Assembly: GCF_008919445.1 (NCBI RefSeq)
Contig: NZ_VSLG01000002.1
Coordinates: forward strand, 186,001-250,000
Direction of reading: 5' to 3'
DNA length: 64,000 bases
DNA from: Serinicoccus kebangsaanensis
Lineage (GTDB): Bacteria; Actinomycetota; Actinomycetes; Actinomycetales; Dermatophilaceae
Shown here: in pieces, positions 49,776-59,111 of the stretch
Layout of the letters: each line of letters opens with the position of its first letter
Numbering within the stretch: position 1 is the stretch's first letter
Made by a program: the position numbers and the translations under genes
Notes under the pieces: generated by a model
What the model saw: only the letters and a program-made list of their open reading frames with translations
Databases searched by the model: none
What the model was told of the DNA's origin: nothing

Positions 49776-51750
49776 GGTCCTCCGCGTCCACCTGCACGGC
49801 GGCGCCGCTGAACTGCGCGGCGTGCAGGCGGGCATACGCGCCGCCCGCGTCCAGCAGCTCGGTGTGGCTGCCCTGCTCGACGATCCGACCCGCCTCCATG
49901 ACCAGGATGAGGTCGGCGTCGCGGATCGTCGACAGGCGGTGCGCGATGACGAAGCTGGTCCGGTCCGCGCGCAGCCGCGCCATCGCCTCCTGGACCAGCA
50001 GCTCGGTGCGGGTGTCCACCGAGCTGGTCGCCTCGTCCAGGATGAGCAGCGAGGGCTGGGCGATGAACGCCCGCGCGATGGTGATCAGCTGCTTCTCACC
50101 CACGGACACCGCCCCGGCGTCGTCGTCCAGCACGGTGTCGTAGCCGTCCGGCAGGTGCTGCACGAAGCGGTCGACGTAGGCGGCCTCGGCAGCGGCGTGG
50201 ATCTCCTGCTCGCTCGCCCCCGGCCGGCCGTAGCCGATGTTGTCGGCGATGGTGCCCTCGAAGAGCCAGGTGTCCTGCAGGACCATGCCGATCCGTGACC
50301 GGAGGTCCTCCCGCGTCATCGTCGTGATGTCCCGCCCGTCCAGGGTGATCCGGCCACCGTCCAGCTCGTAGAACCGCAGGATGAGGTTGACCAGCGTGGT
50401 CTTGCCGGCGCCCGTCGGCCCGACGATGGCGACCGTCTGGCCGGGTTCGGCCACGAGGGACAGGTCCTCGATGAGCGGCTCGCTGCCGTAGGAGAAGCTG
50501 ACCTCCTCGAACGCGATCCTCCCGCCGCGCCCCCGCGGCACGCTCTCGGCGCCCGCCGGGTCCGGGATCTGGCGCTCGGCGTCGAGCAGCTCGAAGGTGC
50601 GCTCGGCCGAGGCCACCCCGGACTGCAGCAGGTTCGCCATCGAGGCCACCTGGGTGACCGGCTGGGTGAACTGGCGGGAGTACTGGATGAACGCCTGCAC
50701 GCTGCCGAGGGACAGGCTGCCCGAGGTGACCCTCAGCGCACCGACGACCGCGACCAGGACATACCCGAGGTTGCCGATGAGGAACATCGCCGGCATGATC
50801 ACGCCGCTCATGAACTGCGCTCGCCAGGTGACGTCGTAGAGCTGGTCGTTGATCTGGCGCATCCGGTCGGTGACCTGCGCGCGACGGCCGAAGACGGTCA
50901 CCAGCTCGTGCCCGGTGAAGGCCTCCTCGATTTGGCCGTTCAGCGTGCCGGTGTGCGCCCACTGGGCCTTGAACAGCTTCTGGCTGCGCCGGGCGATGAG
51001 CACCGTGACCAGCACCGAGACCGGGACCGTCAGGATCGCGATGATCGTCAGGGTCGGTGAGATCCACAGCATCATGGTGAGGATCGCGACCACGGTGACG
51101 ACCGCGTTGAGCAGCTGCCCGAAGGTCTGCTGCAGCGTCTGCTGCAGGTTGTCCAGGTCGTTCGTGACGCGGGACAGGACCTCGCCGCGCGGCTGCCCGT
51201 CGAAGTAGGCCAGCGGCAGCTCGTGCAGCTGGTCCTCGGCGTCCGCGCGCAGGTCGCGCACCGTGCGCATGGAGATCCGGTTGACCAGCCGGGTGGAGAC
51301 CCACATGAGCAGCGCCGAGGCGACGTAGAGCACGACGACGACGGCGATGGTGCGGCCCACGGCCGCGAAGTCGATGCCCTCCCCCGGCACCAGGTGGGGC
51401 GTGCCGGCCACCAGGTCGGCCTGGGTGTCCTGGCCGGAGGCGCGCAGCCCGCTGACGACCTCCTCGACGCTCGCGCCCGCCGGCAGCCGGGCGCCGAGGA
51501 AGCCGGCGAAGACGTAGTCGGTCGCCCGGCCCAGGACCCGCGGCCCGAGGACGCTGAGGATCACCGCGACCAGGGTGAGCAGGACGGACAGCGCGATGAT
51601 CGGGCGGTAGGGCGCGAGGCGTCCGGCCAGCCGCCGCGCGGAGGCGGCGAAGTTGCTCGGCTTGTCGACGGGCACCGCCGCGCCGTGCGCACCGCCCGGT
51701 CCGCGGCGCGGTCCTCCCGCCGGTGCGCGGTCTCCGGAGCGCTCGCTCAT
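49756..51750 (-). CDS. ABC exporter half-transporter, catalytic partner of a heterodimer
   Basis: A 664-residue protein with a soluble N-terminus (1-40), six membrane helices and a C-terminal nucleotide-binding domain. Walker A is GPTGAGKTTLV, Walker B LLILDEATSSVD with the catalytic Glu kept, and the H-loop IAHRLST keeps His. The signature is degenerate (VSVGEKQ instead of LSGGQ). The ATG overlaps the stop of the preceding exporter gene (ATGA). It is type IV, BmrCD/TmrAB-like; the substrate is unknown. Confidence 0.92.
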   Translation of the reverse strand: MSERSGDRAPAGGPRRGPGGAHGAAVPVDKPSNFAASARRLAGRLAPYRPIIALSVLLTLVAVILSVLGPRVLGRATDYVFAGFLGARLPAGASVEEVVSGLRASGQDTQADLVAGTPHLVPGEGIDFAAVGRTIAVVVVLYVASALLMWVSTRLVNRISMRTVRDLRADAEDQLHELPLAYFDGQPRGEVLSRVTNDLDNLQQTLQQTFGQLLNAVVTVVAILTMMLWISPTLTIIAILTVPVSVLVTVLIARRSQKLFKAQWAHTGTLNGQIEEAFTGHELVTVFGRRAQVTDRMRQINDQLYDVTWRAQFMSGVIMPAMFLIGNLGYVLVAVVGALRVTSGSLSLGSVQAFIQYSRQFTQPVTQVASMANLLQSGVASAERTFELLDAERQIPDPAGAESVPRGRGGRIAFEEVSFSYGSEPLIEDLSLVAEPGQTVAIVGPTGAGKTTLVNLILRFYELDGGRITLDGRDITTMTREDLRSRIGMVLQDTWLFEGTIADNIGYGRPGASEQEIHAAAEAAYVDRFVQHLPDGYDTVLDDDAGAVSVGEKQLITIARAFIAQPSLLILDEATSSVDTRTELLVQEAMARLRADRTSFVIAHRLSTIRDADLILVMEAGRIVEQGSHTELLDAGGAYARLHAAQFSGAAVQVDAEDLSAASP

Positions 51751-53483
51751 GCCGCCACCTCACCGTGCTGCTGCGAGCGGGCGATCTCGGCATACGTCTC
51801 GCAGCTCTCGAGCAGCTCGTCGTGCGTGCCGACCCCCACGACGCGCCCCTGGTCGAGCACCACGATCTGGTCCGCCTCGGCGATGGTCGACACGCGTTGC
51901 GCCACCACGATGACGGTGGCCTCGCGGGTATGCGGTCGCAGCGCCTGCCGCAGCCGCGCGTCGGTCGCGACGTCGAGCGCCGAGAAGGAGTCGTCGAAGA
52001 GGTAGACGGCGGGTCGGGCGACCAGGGCGCGGGCGATGCACAGCCGCTGGCGCTGGCCGCCGGAGACGTTGCCGCCGCCCTGGGACACGGGGTGGTCCAG
52101 CCCCAGCTCGGTGGCCCGGACGAAGTCGTCCGCCTGCGCCACCCGGAGCGCCTCCCACAGCTCGTCGTCCGTGGCGTCGGGACGGCCGAACCGCAGGTTG
52201 GTGGCGACCGTCCCGGAGAAGAGGTAGGGCCGCTGCGGCACCAGGCCCACCATGGACCAGAGCGCCTCCGGAGCCAGCTCCCGGACGTCGGTCCCGTCCA
52301 GCTCGACCGCCCCGTCGCTGACGTCGGCGAGCCGGGGGATCAGCCGCATCAAGGTGGTCTTCCCCGAGCCGGTGGCGCCCACCACGGCGGTGGTCGTGCC
52401 GGGACGGGCGGTGAGGTCGATGTCGCACAGGACCGGCGCCTCGGCGCCGGGGTAGGAGAAGGCGACGTCGCGCAGCGAGACGACTCCCCGCCCGACCCGG
52501 TCCGGCGGCGCGGGATCGCGCGGGGCGACCAGCGTGGTGCTCGTCCCCAGGACGGCCTCGATGCGCTCGGCCGAGACGGTGGCGCGGGGGATCATCGTCG
52601 CCACCATGGTGGCCATCATGATCGACATGAGGATCTGGATGAGATAGCTGATGTAGGCGGTCAGCGCCCCGACCTCCATCGCCCCGGACTCCACGCGGGA
52701 GGCGCCGAACCAGATGACGCCCACGCTGGAGAGGTTCATCACCAGCATGACGAACGGGAACATCAGCGCCATCAGGTCACCCAGCCGCAGCCCGATGCCG
52801 GTGAGCTCGGCGTTGGTGCGGGCGAAGCGCTCGCGCTCCTCCCGCTCGCGGGTGAAGGCCCGGATCACCCGGATCCCGGTGATCTGCTCCCGCATGACCC
52901 GGTTCACGGCGTCCAGCTGCAGCTGGTTGGCCCGGAAGAGCGGGACCATCCGCGCGATGATCAGCCCCATCCCGAGCAGCAGCACGGCGACGCCGACGGC
53001 GATGAGCGGTGACAGGCCGACGTCCTGCCGCATCGCCATCACCACGCCGCCGATCCCGGTAATCGGCGCGGCGACCAGCATCACCAGCGCCATGAAGGTC
53101 ACCTGCTGCACCTGCTGCACGTCGTTGGTGCTCCGGGTGATCAGCGACGGGGCGCCGAACTCCCCGAGCTCACGCGAGGAGAAGCCCAGCACGTGCTCGA
53201 CCAGGCTGGCCCGGACGTCCCTCCCGATGCCCATGGCGGTGCGGGCCGCTCCCCAGGTGGCGCCGATCTGGGCCACCGCCTGCACCGCGCTGACGGCCAA
53301 CATGAGCCCACCGATCCGCCAGATGTAGGGGAGGTCGGTCTGCACGATCCCCCGGTCGATGATGTCGGCGTTGAGGCTCGGCAGGTAGAGGCTGGCCATG
53401 GTGGCCACGAGCTGGAGGACGAGGATGACGGCGACGAGCGAGGCATACGGGCGCACCTGTCGTCGCAGGAGTTGCGTGAGCAC
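51747..53483 (-). CDS. ABC exporter half-transporter, degenerate-site partner
   Basis: A 578-residue half-transporter with six membrane helices and an NBD. Walker A is GATGSGKTTLM and the signature VSGGQRQR is canonical, but Walker B reads YLFDDSFSALD with Asp in place of the catalytic Glu, and the H-loop reads VAQRVST with Gln in place of His. These changes fit the non-hydrolytic subunit of a heterodimeric exporter formed with the next gene. The start is a GTG; no strong ribosome site is seen, so the exact start is uncertain. Confidence 0.92.
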   Translation of the reverse strand: MLTQLLRRQVRPYASLVAVILVLQLVATMASLYLPSLNADIIDRGIVQTDLPYIWRIGGLMLAVSAVQAVAQIGATWGAARTAMGIGRDVRASLVEHVLGFSSRELGEFGAPSLITRSTNDVQQVQQVTFMALVMLVAAPITGIGGVVMAMRQDVGLSPLIAVGVAVLLLGMGLIIARMVPLFRANQLQLDAVNRVMREQITGIRVIRAFTREREERERFARTNAELTGIGLRLGDLMALMFPFVMLVMNLSSVGVIWFGASRVESGAMEVGALTAYISYLIQILMSIMMATMVATMIPRATVSAERIEAVLGTSTTLVAPRDPAPPDRVGRGVVSLRDVAFSYPGAEAPVLCDIDLTARPGTTTAVVGATGSGKTTLMRLIPRLADVSDGAVELDGTDVRELAPEALWSMVGLVPQRPYLFSGTVATNLRFGRPDATDDELWEALRVAQADDFVRATELGLDHPVSQGGGNVSGGQRQRLCIARALVARPAVYLFDDSFSALDVATDARLRQALRPHTREATVIVVAQRVSTIAEADQIVVLDQGRVVGVGTHDELLESCETYAEIARSQQHGEVAA

Positions 53484-53595
53484 TCACTGATTCTGCACCT
53501 TCGCGGTGACAGGGTCACTCGCGTGGGTGAGGTAAAGAAGAAAACCGCTGGTCAGGTGCTATTTCCGCGAGGGAAAGGAATGACATTCCGTCACC

Positions 53596-53617
53596 TGATC
53601 GTGATCTGATCGTGATC
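53596..53617. repeat. 11-bp tandem repeat upstream of the subtilase gene
   Basis: TGATCGTGATC occurs twice head to tail (53596-53606, 53607-53617) in the 227-base gap between divergent genes. Such a direct repeat in a promoter region could be a regulator site. Confidence 0.5.
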
Positions 53618-53710
53618 TCGGGCCAGAGGCTACTCGCGCGTCAGCACGTAGTGTCGCTGGTGGCCCATGCGGATCCCGTGCGTGCGCCGGATCGTCAAAG
53701 GAGATCTTTC

Positions 53711-56700
53711 GTGAGCAGTGCAAGGTTCGGGGGGCGCCCCCGACGCGCTCTCTCGGCGGTGGCCGTCCTGTCCCTCGGTGGTGCCGTGCTGGCACCGCTG
53801 TCGGCAGCGGCGGACGACGCCTACGTCGCGCCGGGTTCACCGGCGCCGGAGAGCAAGATTCAGGACAACCAGGCCACCGGAGCCGATCTGGTGCCCGACG
53901 CGTACTTCATCGAGCTGGGAGGCCCGAGCACCAGCGACGGCGGCACCCTGGCCTCGATCCAGGGACAGCGCGAGCGCTTCCTCGCCGACGCCGCCGACGC
54001 GGGCGTCGAGCTGGAGGTGCGCTCGCAGTTCGACAGCCTGTGGAACGGCCTCTCGGTCACCACCAGCGAGAGCTCGCTGCTGGACCTGGCCGCGTCCGAC
54101 GCGGTCGAGGCGATCTTCCCGGTCGGCGTCATCGACGCGCCGGAGCAGCCCCAGGACACCCAGATCGACCCCGAGCTGTTCACGGCCATCTCGATGACCG
54201 GCGCGGACATCGTGCAGAGCGAGCTGGGCTTCACGGGTGCCGGCGTCAAGGTCGGCATCATCGACACCGGCATCGACTACGACCACCCCGACTTCGGTGG
54301 CAACGGCAGCCCGGAGAGCACCACCTTCCCGACCGAGCGGGTCGCGTTCGGCTACGACTTCGTCGGCGACGACTACAACGCCGACCCCGGGGCGGGCGAC
54401 GCCTACCAGCCCAAGCCGTTCCCTGACGAGGACCCGGACGACTGCCAGGGGCACGGCACGCACGTGGCCGGCATCACCGGCGCCAGCGGTGAGGTCACCG
54501 GTGTCGCACCGGACGTGACGCTGGGTGCATACCGGGTCTTCGGCTGCGAGGGATCCACCGACGCCGACATCATGCTGCACGCGATGGAGCAGACGCTCGA
54601 CGACGACATGGACGTGGTTAACCTGTCCATCGGCTCGGCGTTCTCCGCGTGGAGGGAGTACCCCACCGCGCAGGCCACCGACGCGCTGGCGCGTGAGGGT
54701 GTCGTCGTGGTCGCCTCCATCGGCAACTCCGGGGCCAGCGGCCTGCACTCGGTCGGCGCCCCGGGCGTCGGCGAGGACACCATCGGTGTCGGGTCGGTCG
54801 ACAACACGGAGTACAACGCCAACTTCTTCCTCGACGAGGAGCAGACCGAGGTGCCCTACACCATCGGCACCCCGGCGCCGGAGCCGCCGACCTCGGGCGA
54901 GAGCACCGTGGTCGCGGTGGCCGAGCCGGGTGGTCCCGGTGCGTCGGCCTGCGCGTCCGTGGGTGATGGCCTGACCGAGGAGCAGCAGGCGGAGATCGAG
55001 GGCAACTGGGTCTTCATCCAGCGCGGCGGGTGCACCTTCTACGAGAAGGCGCTGGCCGGGCAGGACGCCGGAGCACTCGGCGTGATCCTCTACAACAACG
55101 AGCCCGGCTCGATCAACCCCAGCGTCTCGGGCGAGGAGGAGATCACCATCCCCGTCACGATGATCGGCCAGGCCGACGGCGAGCGGCTGGTGGCCGACGC
55201 GCTGGCGACCGAGGGGCACACCATCACCTGGACCGACGAGCAGGTCTCGGTCCCGAACCCGACGGGCGGGCTGATCAGCTCGTTCAGCTCGATCGGGACG
55301 ATGGCCGACACCACCTTCAAGCCGGACCTGTCGGCACCGGGTGGTCAGATCTACGCCACCTACCCGCTGGAGATCCAGCCCTACGCGACGCTCTCCGGCA
55401 CGTCGATGGCCGCGCCGCACGTGGCGGGTGCTGCCGCGCTGATGCTCGAGGCCGACCCGAGCCTGGGTGTCGCGGACGTGAAGCTCAAGCTGCAGAACAG
55501 CTCGATCCAGCTGCCGCTGAACATCGCGCCCACCGCCGGCCTGGAGATCGTGCACCGGCAGGGCACGGGCATGATCCAGATCGACGACTCGATCCTGGCG
55601 CAGGCGATGGTCGAGCCCGGCCTGGTGCAGCTGGGTCAGCAGCTCTCCGGTGAGACGAGCACGCAGACGGTGACGCTGACCAACCTCAGCGACACCGAGC
55701 AGGTCTACACCACCGAGCACCTCCCGGCGGTCGCGACCTCCGGCACGGCCAACGACTGGTTCTACGACTTCGCCGACGCCGTCGTCGATGTGGCGCCGAG
55801 CGTGGTCGTGCCAGCCGGTGCCAGCGTGGAGGTCCCGATGACCATCACCTCGCCGGAGCTCCCGGACGCGATGGGCCCCATCTTCGGCGGCTACGTCACC
55901 TTCACCAGCGGTGAGGGCGAGGAGGCGGACACCTACTCGGTGGCCTACGGCGGTCACGCGGCCGACCTGCAGGAGACCGAGGTGCTCGCCGACATGGTCG
56001 ACGAGGACGGCAACGTCACCGTGGAGCTGCCCGCTCTCGGGGTCGTCGCCACCTGCGGCATCTGGCTGGGCTACGACTGCGTCGACCCGGCAGGGACCTA
56101 CGACCTGGTCGACGAGGGCTACACCTACTCGATGGAGCAGGAGGACGCCCCGCAGTTCCTCGTCCACTTCGAGCACCAGGCCCGGCGGATGGAGTGGGAG
56201 GTCTTCGCGGCCACCACCGACGGCGCCAAGGGCGAGTCCGTCGGCACGGTCGCCGAGCTGGACTACCTGGCCCGCTCCTCCAGCCGGAACGGCTTCTCGG
56301 CCTACTCGTGGGACGGGATGATGCTGGACGAGAACGGCGCCAAGGTCCGAGTCCCGGACGGCGACTACATCCTGGAGCTCACCGTCACCAAGGCCAAGGC
56401 GTGGAACGACGACCGCGAGGCGCAGACCGAGACGTGGGACAGCCCCGTCTTCGGGATCGCCTTCGAGGGCTCGGGCTACGGCAACGAGGACCGTCCCGCC
56501 GTGGAGCGGACCCTGGGCCAGACCCGCTACTCCACCGCCTCCGAGCTGGCGCTCGAGGCCTTCCCGGAGGGTGTCGACACGGTCTACGTGTCCAACGGGG
56601 ACAACTTCCCCGACGCGCTCGCGGGTGGTGCCCTCGCCGGCACCGACGAGGCCCCGGTGCTCCTGACCGAGACCGGCACGCTGCCGCCGGCCACGCGGAT

Positions 56701-57397
56701 GGCGCTGCAGCAGCTCGGTCCGGACAGCATCGTGGTGCTCGGTGGTGACGCCGCGGTCAGCGATGACGTGGCGACGGCGCTGGGTGAGTATGCCGACGTC
56801 GAGCGTCTCTCCGGCGCCGACCGGTATGCGACGGCGGTCCAGGTGAGCCAGGCCCACGAGGAGGACGCCGACGTCGTCTTCCTCGCCAGCGGCATGGACT
56901 ACCCGGACGCCCTGGCGGCGGCTGCGGCGGCCGGGATGGAGGGGGCTTCGGTCCTGCTGACCCGGACCACCTCGCTGCCTGCCGCCACGGCGGAGGAGCT
57001 GGAGCGTCTGTCCCCGGACACGGTCTACGTCATCGGTGGTGAGGCTGCGGTCTCGGCCGAGGTCGCGACGGCCGCTGGTGACAGCGCGGGCGAGGTCGTG
57101 CGGCTCTTCGGCGCCGACCGCTACGGCACGGCTGCCGCGGTGGCCGCGGAGTTCTCCCCGACCCCCGGCCCGGGTGCCTTCCTCGCCACCGGCGAGGAGT
57201 TCCCGGACGCCCTCGCGGCGGCACCGGTGGCGGCGATGAACAACATGGCCGTCCTGCTCACCCGTCCGGGCAGCCTCCCGGCCGACACCGTCGACGCCAT
57301 GACGGCGATGCGCGCGCAGAACGTGCACATCGTGGGTGGCTACGGCGCGGTCAGCCTGGAGGTCCAGGAGACCCTGGAGGACGTCGTCTACCCGTGA
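53711..57397 (+). CDS. Secreted subtilase with C-terminal cell-wall-binding repeats
   Basis: A 1228-residue S8 protease. A signal peptide (about 1-34) and an I9-like propeptide region lead to the catalytic domain with Asp185 (IIDTGIDYDHP), His248 (GHGTHVAG) and Ser565 (SGTSMAAPHVAG). A protease-associated domain is inserted at about 400-510 (NWVFIQRGGCTFYEKA). Beta-sandwich domains follow. Residues from about 933 are three cell wall binding repeat 2 units (RYSTASELA, RYATAVQVS, RYGTAAAVA, each ending with VLGGDAAVS-type sequence), which attach proteins to the envelope. GGAG lies seven bases before the GTG start. Confidence 0.93.
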   Translation: MSSARFGGRPRRALSAVAVLSLGGAVLAPLSAAADDAYVAPGSPAPESKIQDNQATGADLVPDAYFIELGGPSTSDGGTLASIQGQRERFLADAADAGVELEVRSQFDSLWNGLSVTTSESSLLDLAASDAVEAIFPVGVIDAPEQPQDTQIDPELFTAISMTGADIVQSELGFTGAGVKVGIIDTGIDYDHPDFGGNGSPESTTFPTERVAFGYDFVGDDYNADPGAGDAYQPKPFPDEDPDDCQGHGTHVAGITGASGEVTGVAPDVTLGAYRVFGCEGSTDADIMLHAMEQTLDDDMDVVNLSIGSAFSAWREYPTAQATDALAREGVVVVASIGNSGASGLHSVGAPGVGEDTIGVGSVDNTEYNANFFLDEEQTEVPYTIGTPAPEPPTSGESTVVAVAEPGGPGASACASVGDGLTEEQQAEIEGNWVFIQRGGCTFYEKALAGQDAGALGVILYNNEPGSINPSVSGEEEITIPVTMIGQADGERLVADALATEGHTITWTDEQVSVPNPTGGLISSFSSIGTMADTTFKPDLSAPGGQIYATYPLEIQPYATLSGTSMAAPHVAGAAALMLEADPSLGVADVKLKLQNSSIQLPLNIAPTAGLEIVHRQGTGMIQIDDSILAQAMVEPGLVQLGQQLSGETSTQTVTLTNLSDTEQVYTTEHLPAVATSGTANDWFYDFADAVVDVAPSVVVPAGASVEVPMTITSPELPDAMGPIFGGYVTFTSGEGEEADTYSVAYGGHAADLQETEVLADMVDEDGNVTVELPALGVVATCGIWLGYDCVDPAGTYDLVDEGYTYSMEQEDAPQFLVHFEHQARRMEWEVFAATTDGAKGESVGTVAELDYLARSSSRNGFSAYSWDGMMLDENGAKVRVPDGDYILELTVTKAKAWNDDREAQTETWDSPVFGIAFEGSGYGNEDRPAVERTLGQTRYSTASELALEAFPEGVDTVYVSNGDNFPDALAGGALAGTDEAPVLLTETGTLPPATRMALQQLGPDSIVVLGGDAAVSDDVATALGEYADVERLSGADRYATAVQVSQAHEEDADVVFLASGMDYPDALAAAAAAGMEGASVLLTRTTSLPAATAEELERLSPDTVYVIGGEAAVSAEVATAAGDSAGEVVRLFGADRYGTAAAVAAEFSPTPGPGAFLATGEEFPDALAAAPVAAMNNMAVLLTRPGSLPADTVDAMTAMRAQNVHIVGGYGAVSLEVQETLEDVVYP

Positions 57398-57427
57398 GGT
57401 CACCGACCTGACGGAGTGACACCGACA

Positions 57428-57460
57428 GGCCCCCGGGACGCGATGTGCGTCCCGGGGGCC
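57428..57460 (+). terminator. Terminator hairpin after the subtilase gene
   Basis: A perfect 14-bp stem, GGCCCCCGGGACGC with its complement, and the loop GATGT, 30 bases after the stop codon. It has no U-tract. Confidence 0.75.
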
Positions 57461-57579
57461 TCGTCATGCGCCGCCGAGCGGATTCGGGATGCGGATGCCG
57501 GCCACGACGTCCGTTGCTCGCCTGCGCGGTTGCTCGCGCAGCGCTGGGCCGGCGGCGGTCATCTGGCCGCTCGGCACTG

Positions 57580-57637
57580 CCGGAATTCGACCTCTCGTTT
57601 GTCTGCCATGGCGCACAAAGCAGAGGTCGAATTCCGG
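57580..57637. repeat. Palindromic intergenic element, copy 2
   Basis: Arms CCGGAATTCGACCTCT (57580-57595) and AGAGGTCGAATTCCGG (57622-57637) are perfectly complementary over 16 bp; inside, TTTGT/ACAAA pair around a CCATGG centre. It shares the GAATTCGACC arms and CCATGG core with the element at 40660-40721. It lies between convergent genes. Confidence 0.85.
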
Positions 57638-57659
57638 TGAGGCGGGGATCTCCGGACGC

Positions 57660-57713
57660 AGCAGCCCCAGCAACCCCAGCAGTCCTAGCAACCCCAGCAG
57701 TCCTCGCAGCCCG
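57660..57713. repeat. 9-bp tandem repeat
   Basis: Six 9-base units alternating AGCAACCCC and AGCAGTCCT-like forms. The rest of the 57461-57763 gap contains no recognisable gene. Confidence 0.8.
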
Positions 57714-57763
57714 AGGAGTGTCAGGAGCCCTGGGAGTGCCACAGGGTCAGAGGCCTCAGGGCC

Positions 57764-58780
57764 TCACAGGTAGGACGCCAGGTGGTGCAGGGCCTGCTCG
57801 CCCACCAGCTCACCGGCGAGCAGCGGCACCTCGACGAGCGGCAGGTCCGGCAGGGCCTCGCGCACCTGGCCCAGGTAGCGCTGCTCGACGGCGTGCCGCT
57901 CGGCGAGCAGAGCCCCGGCGTCGGCCGGTGAGCGCTTGTTGACCACCAGGGCACCCACGCTCATCCCGGCGCGGGTCAGCTGCTCGTGCAGCTCGACGGA
58001 CTCCAGCACCGGCAGCCGCTCCGCGGCGAGCACGATGACGAAGGCGCTGCGTGCGGGGTCCTGCAGCACCGTCCGCAGCTCGGCGAAGCGTGCCTGCCGG
58101 CGGTCCAGGATCTGCCGGATCTCGGCGTCCCGGCGGCCACGGCGGTCGGTGCTGCCGGCCCGGGACCGCTCGCCGGTCCCCAGCACGTCGGCGGCGGCGC
58201 GCTCGCCCGCGTCCCGGTTGCCCTGGACGCCGCGCAGCGCGGCACCGAAGCGGGCCGACCGCTCCTGCCGCCGCAGCAGCCCCTCGGTCCAGGCCTGCAT
58301 CAGCTCGGGGAGCGCCACCAGCCGGGAGGTATGCCCCGAGGGGGCGGTGTCGAAGATGACCAGCTCGTCCGGGTGCCGCTGCTCGATCACCTCGGCGATC
58401 CGCTCCAGCACGGCGGCCTCGTGCGTCCCGGGGGCGTCCCGGGCCAGGTCCAGGTGGTGCCGGATCTCGCCCTGCAGGTGCTCGGGCATGAGGCGCTGCA
58501 TCGTCGACCGCACCGCTGCCAGGTGCTGCTCGGTGGTGCGCGCCGGGTCGATCTCCAGCCCACGCAGCAGCGGCGCGAGCTCCACGGTGTCGTCGCCGAC
58601 CCGCCGGTCCCACAGGTGTCCCAGGTTGTGCGCCGGGTCCGTGGACACCACGAGGACCCGCCGCCCACCGCGGGCCAGCGCCAGCCCGAGCGCGGAGGCG
58701 ACGGCCGTCTTGCCCACGCCGCCCTTGCCTCCGACGAAGAGCACCTCGCGGCCGTGCGCGAGGGTGGTCAGGTCGGGCAT
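57764..58780 (-). CDS. ArsA/GET3-family ATPase
   Basis: A 338-residue P-loop ATPase with the deviant Walker A GGKGGVGKT (about residues 17-25), switch I STDPAHNLG and switch II FDTAPSGHT. ArsA-type ATPases drive arsenite pumps or target membrane proteins; no arsenite permease gene is present here. Residues 200-235 are an Arg-rich insertion (TGERSRAGSTDRRGRRDAEI). It follows the cory-CC-star gene with a 16-base gap, and that pairing rather than arsenic resistance probably reflects its role. Confidence 0.88.
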   Translation of the reverse strand: MPDLTTLAHGREVLFVGGKGGVGKTAVASALGLALARGGRRVLVVSTDPAHNLGHLWDRRVGDDTVELAPLLRGLEIDPARTTEQHLAAVRSTMQRLMPEHLQGEIRHHLDLARDAPGTHEAAVLERIAEVIEQRHPDELVIFDTAPSGHTSRLVALPELMQAWTEGLLRRQERSARFGAALRGVQGNRDAGERAAADVLGTGERSRAGSTDRRGRRDAEIRQILDRRQARFAELRTVLQDPARSAFVIVLAAERLPVLESVELHEQLTRAGMSVGALVVNKRSPADAGALLAERHAVEQRYLGQVREALPDLPLVEVPLLAGELVGEQALHHLASYL

Positions 58781-58796
58781 ACCCACCCCGCACGCC

Positions 58797-59072
58797 CTAG
58801 CAGCACGAGAAGTGGTCCAGCGGGCTCTTGTCCAGGCCCATCCGCCGGTGCCAGTCGTGCACCTGGTCGTAGACGACCGGGAGCAGCTCGACGGTGTAGT
58901 AGCTGGCCGGGTTCGGGACACCGAGCGCCTCGGCCATGACGATCACCAGGAAGAGGTCGTCCTCGTCCTGCTGCGCCCGGGCGAAGGTGCGGGCATACGG
59001 CCCGGCGAAGACGTCCCGCACCACCTGCGCCGCCTCGCGGAGGCGGCGCCGGTGCTGCGGGGCGTCGGTCAT
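58797..59072 (-). CDS. cory-CC-star protein
   Basis: A 91-residue protein ending in Cys-Cys at the very C-terminus (DHFSCC then stop), the feature that names this family. The conserved body reads FAGPYARTFARAQQDEDDLF, then ALGVPNPASYYTVELLP and LDKSPLDHF. Its function is not established. It lies between cstA (38 bases upstream) and the ArsA-like gene (16 bases downstream), an arrangement that suggests a functional unit. The terminal Cys pair could bind metal or be a sorting or redox site. Confidence 0.75.
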   Translation of the reverse strand: MTDAPQHRRRLREAAQVVRDVFAGPYARTFARAQQDEDDLFLVIVMAEALGVPNPASYYTVELLPVVYDQVHDWHRRMGLDKSPLDHFSCC

Positions 59073-59111
59073 CGGCCCAGGGTATGCCGTGCGGGCACGG
59101 CACGCCCACGC

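Noticed and set aside
53837-57403. A 1188-codon minus-strand frame opposite the subtilase
   Set aside because: Antisense shadow; the plus strand holds the complete catalytic triad and cell-wall repeats.
57764-58780. Arsenic resistance operon
   Set aside because: Only the ATPase is of ArsA type; there is no ArsB/Acr3 permease, ArsC reductase or metal-sensing ArsR nearby.
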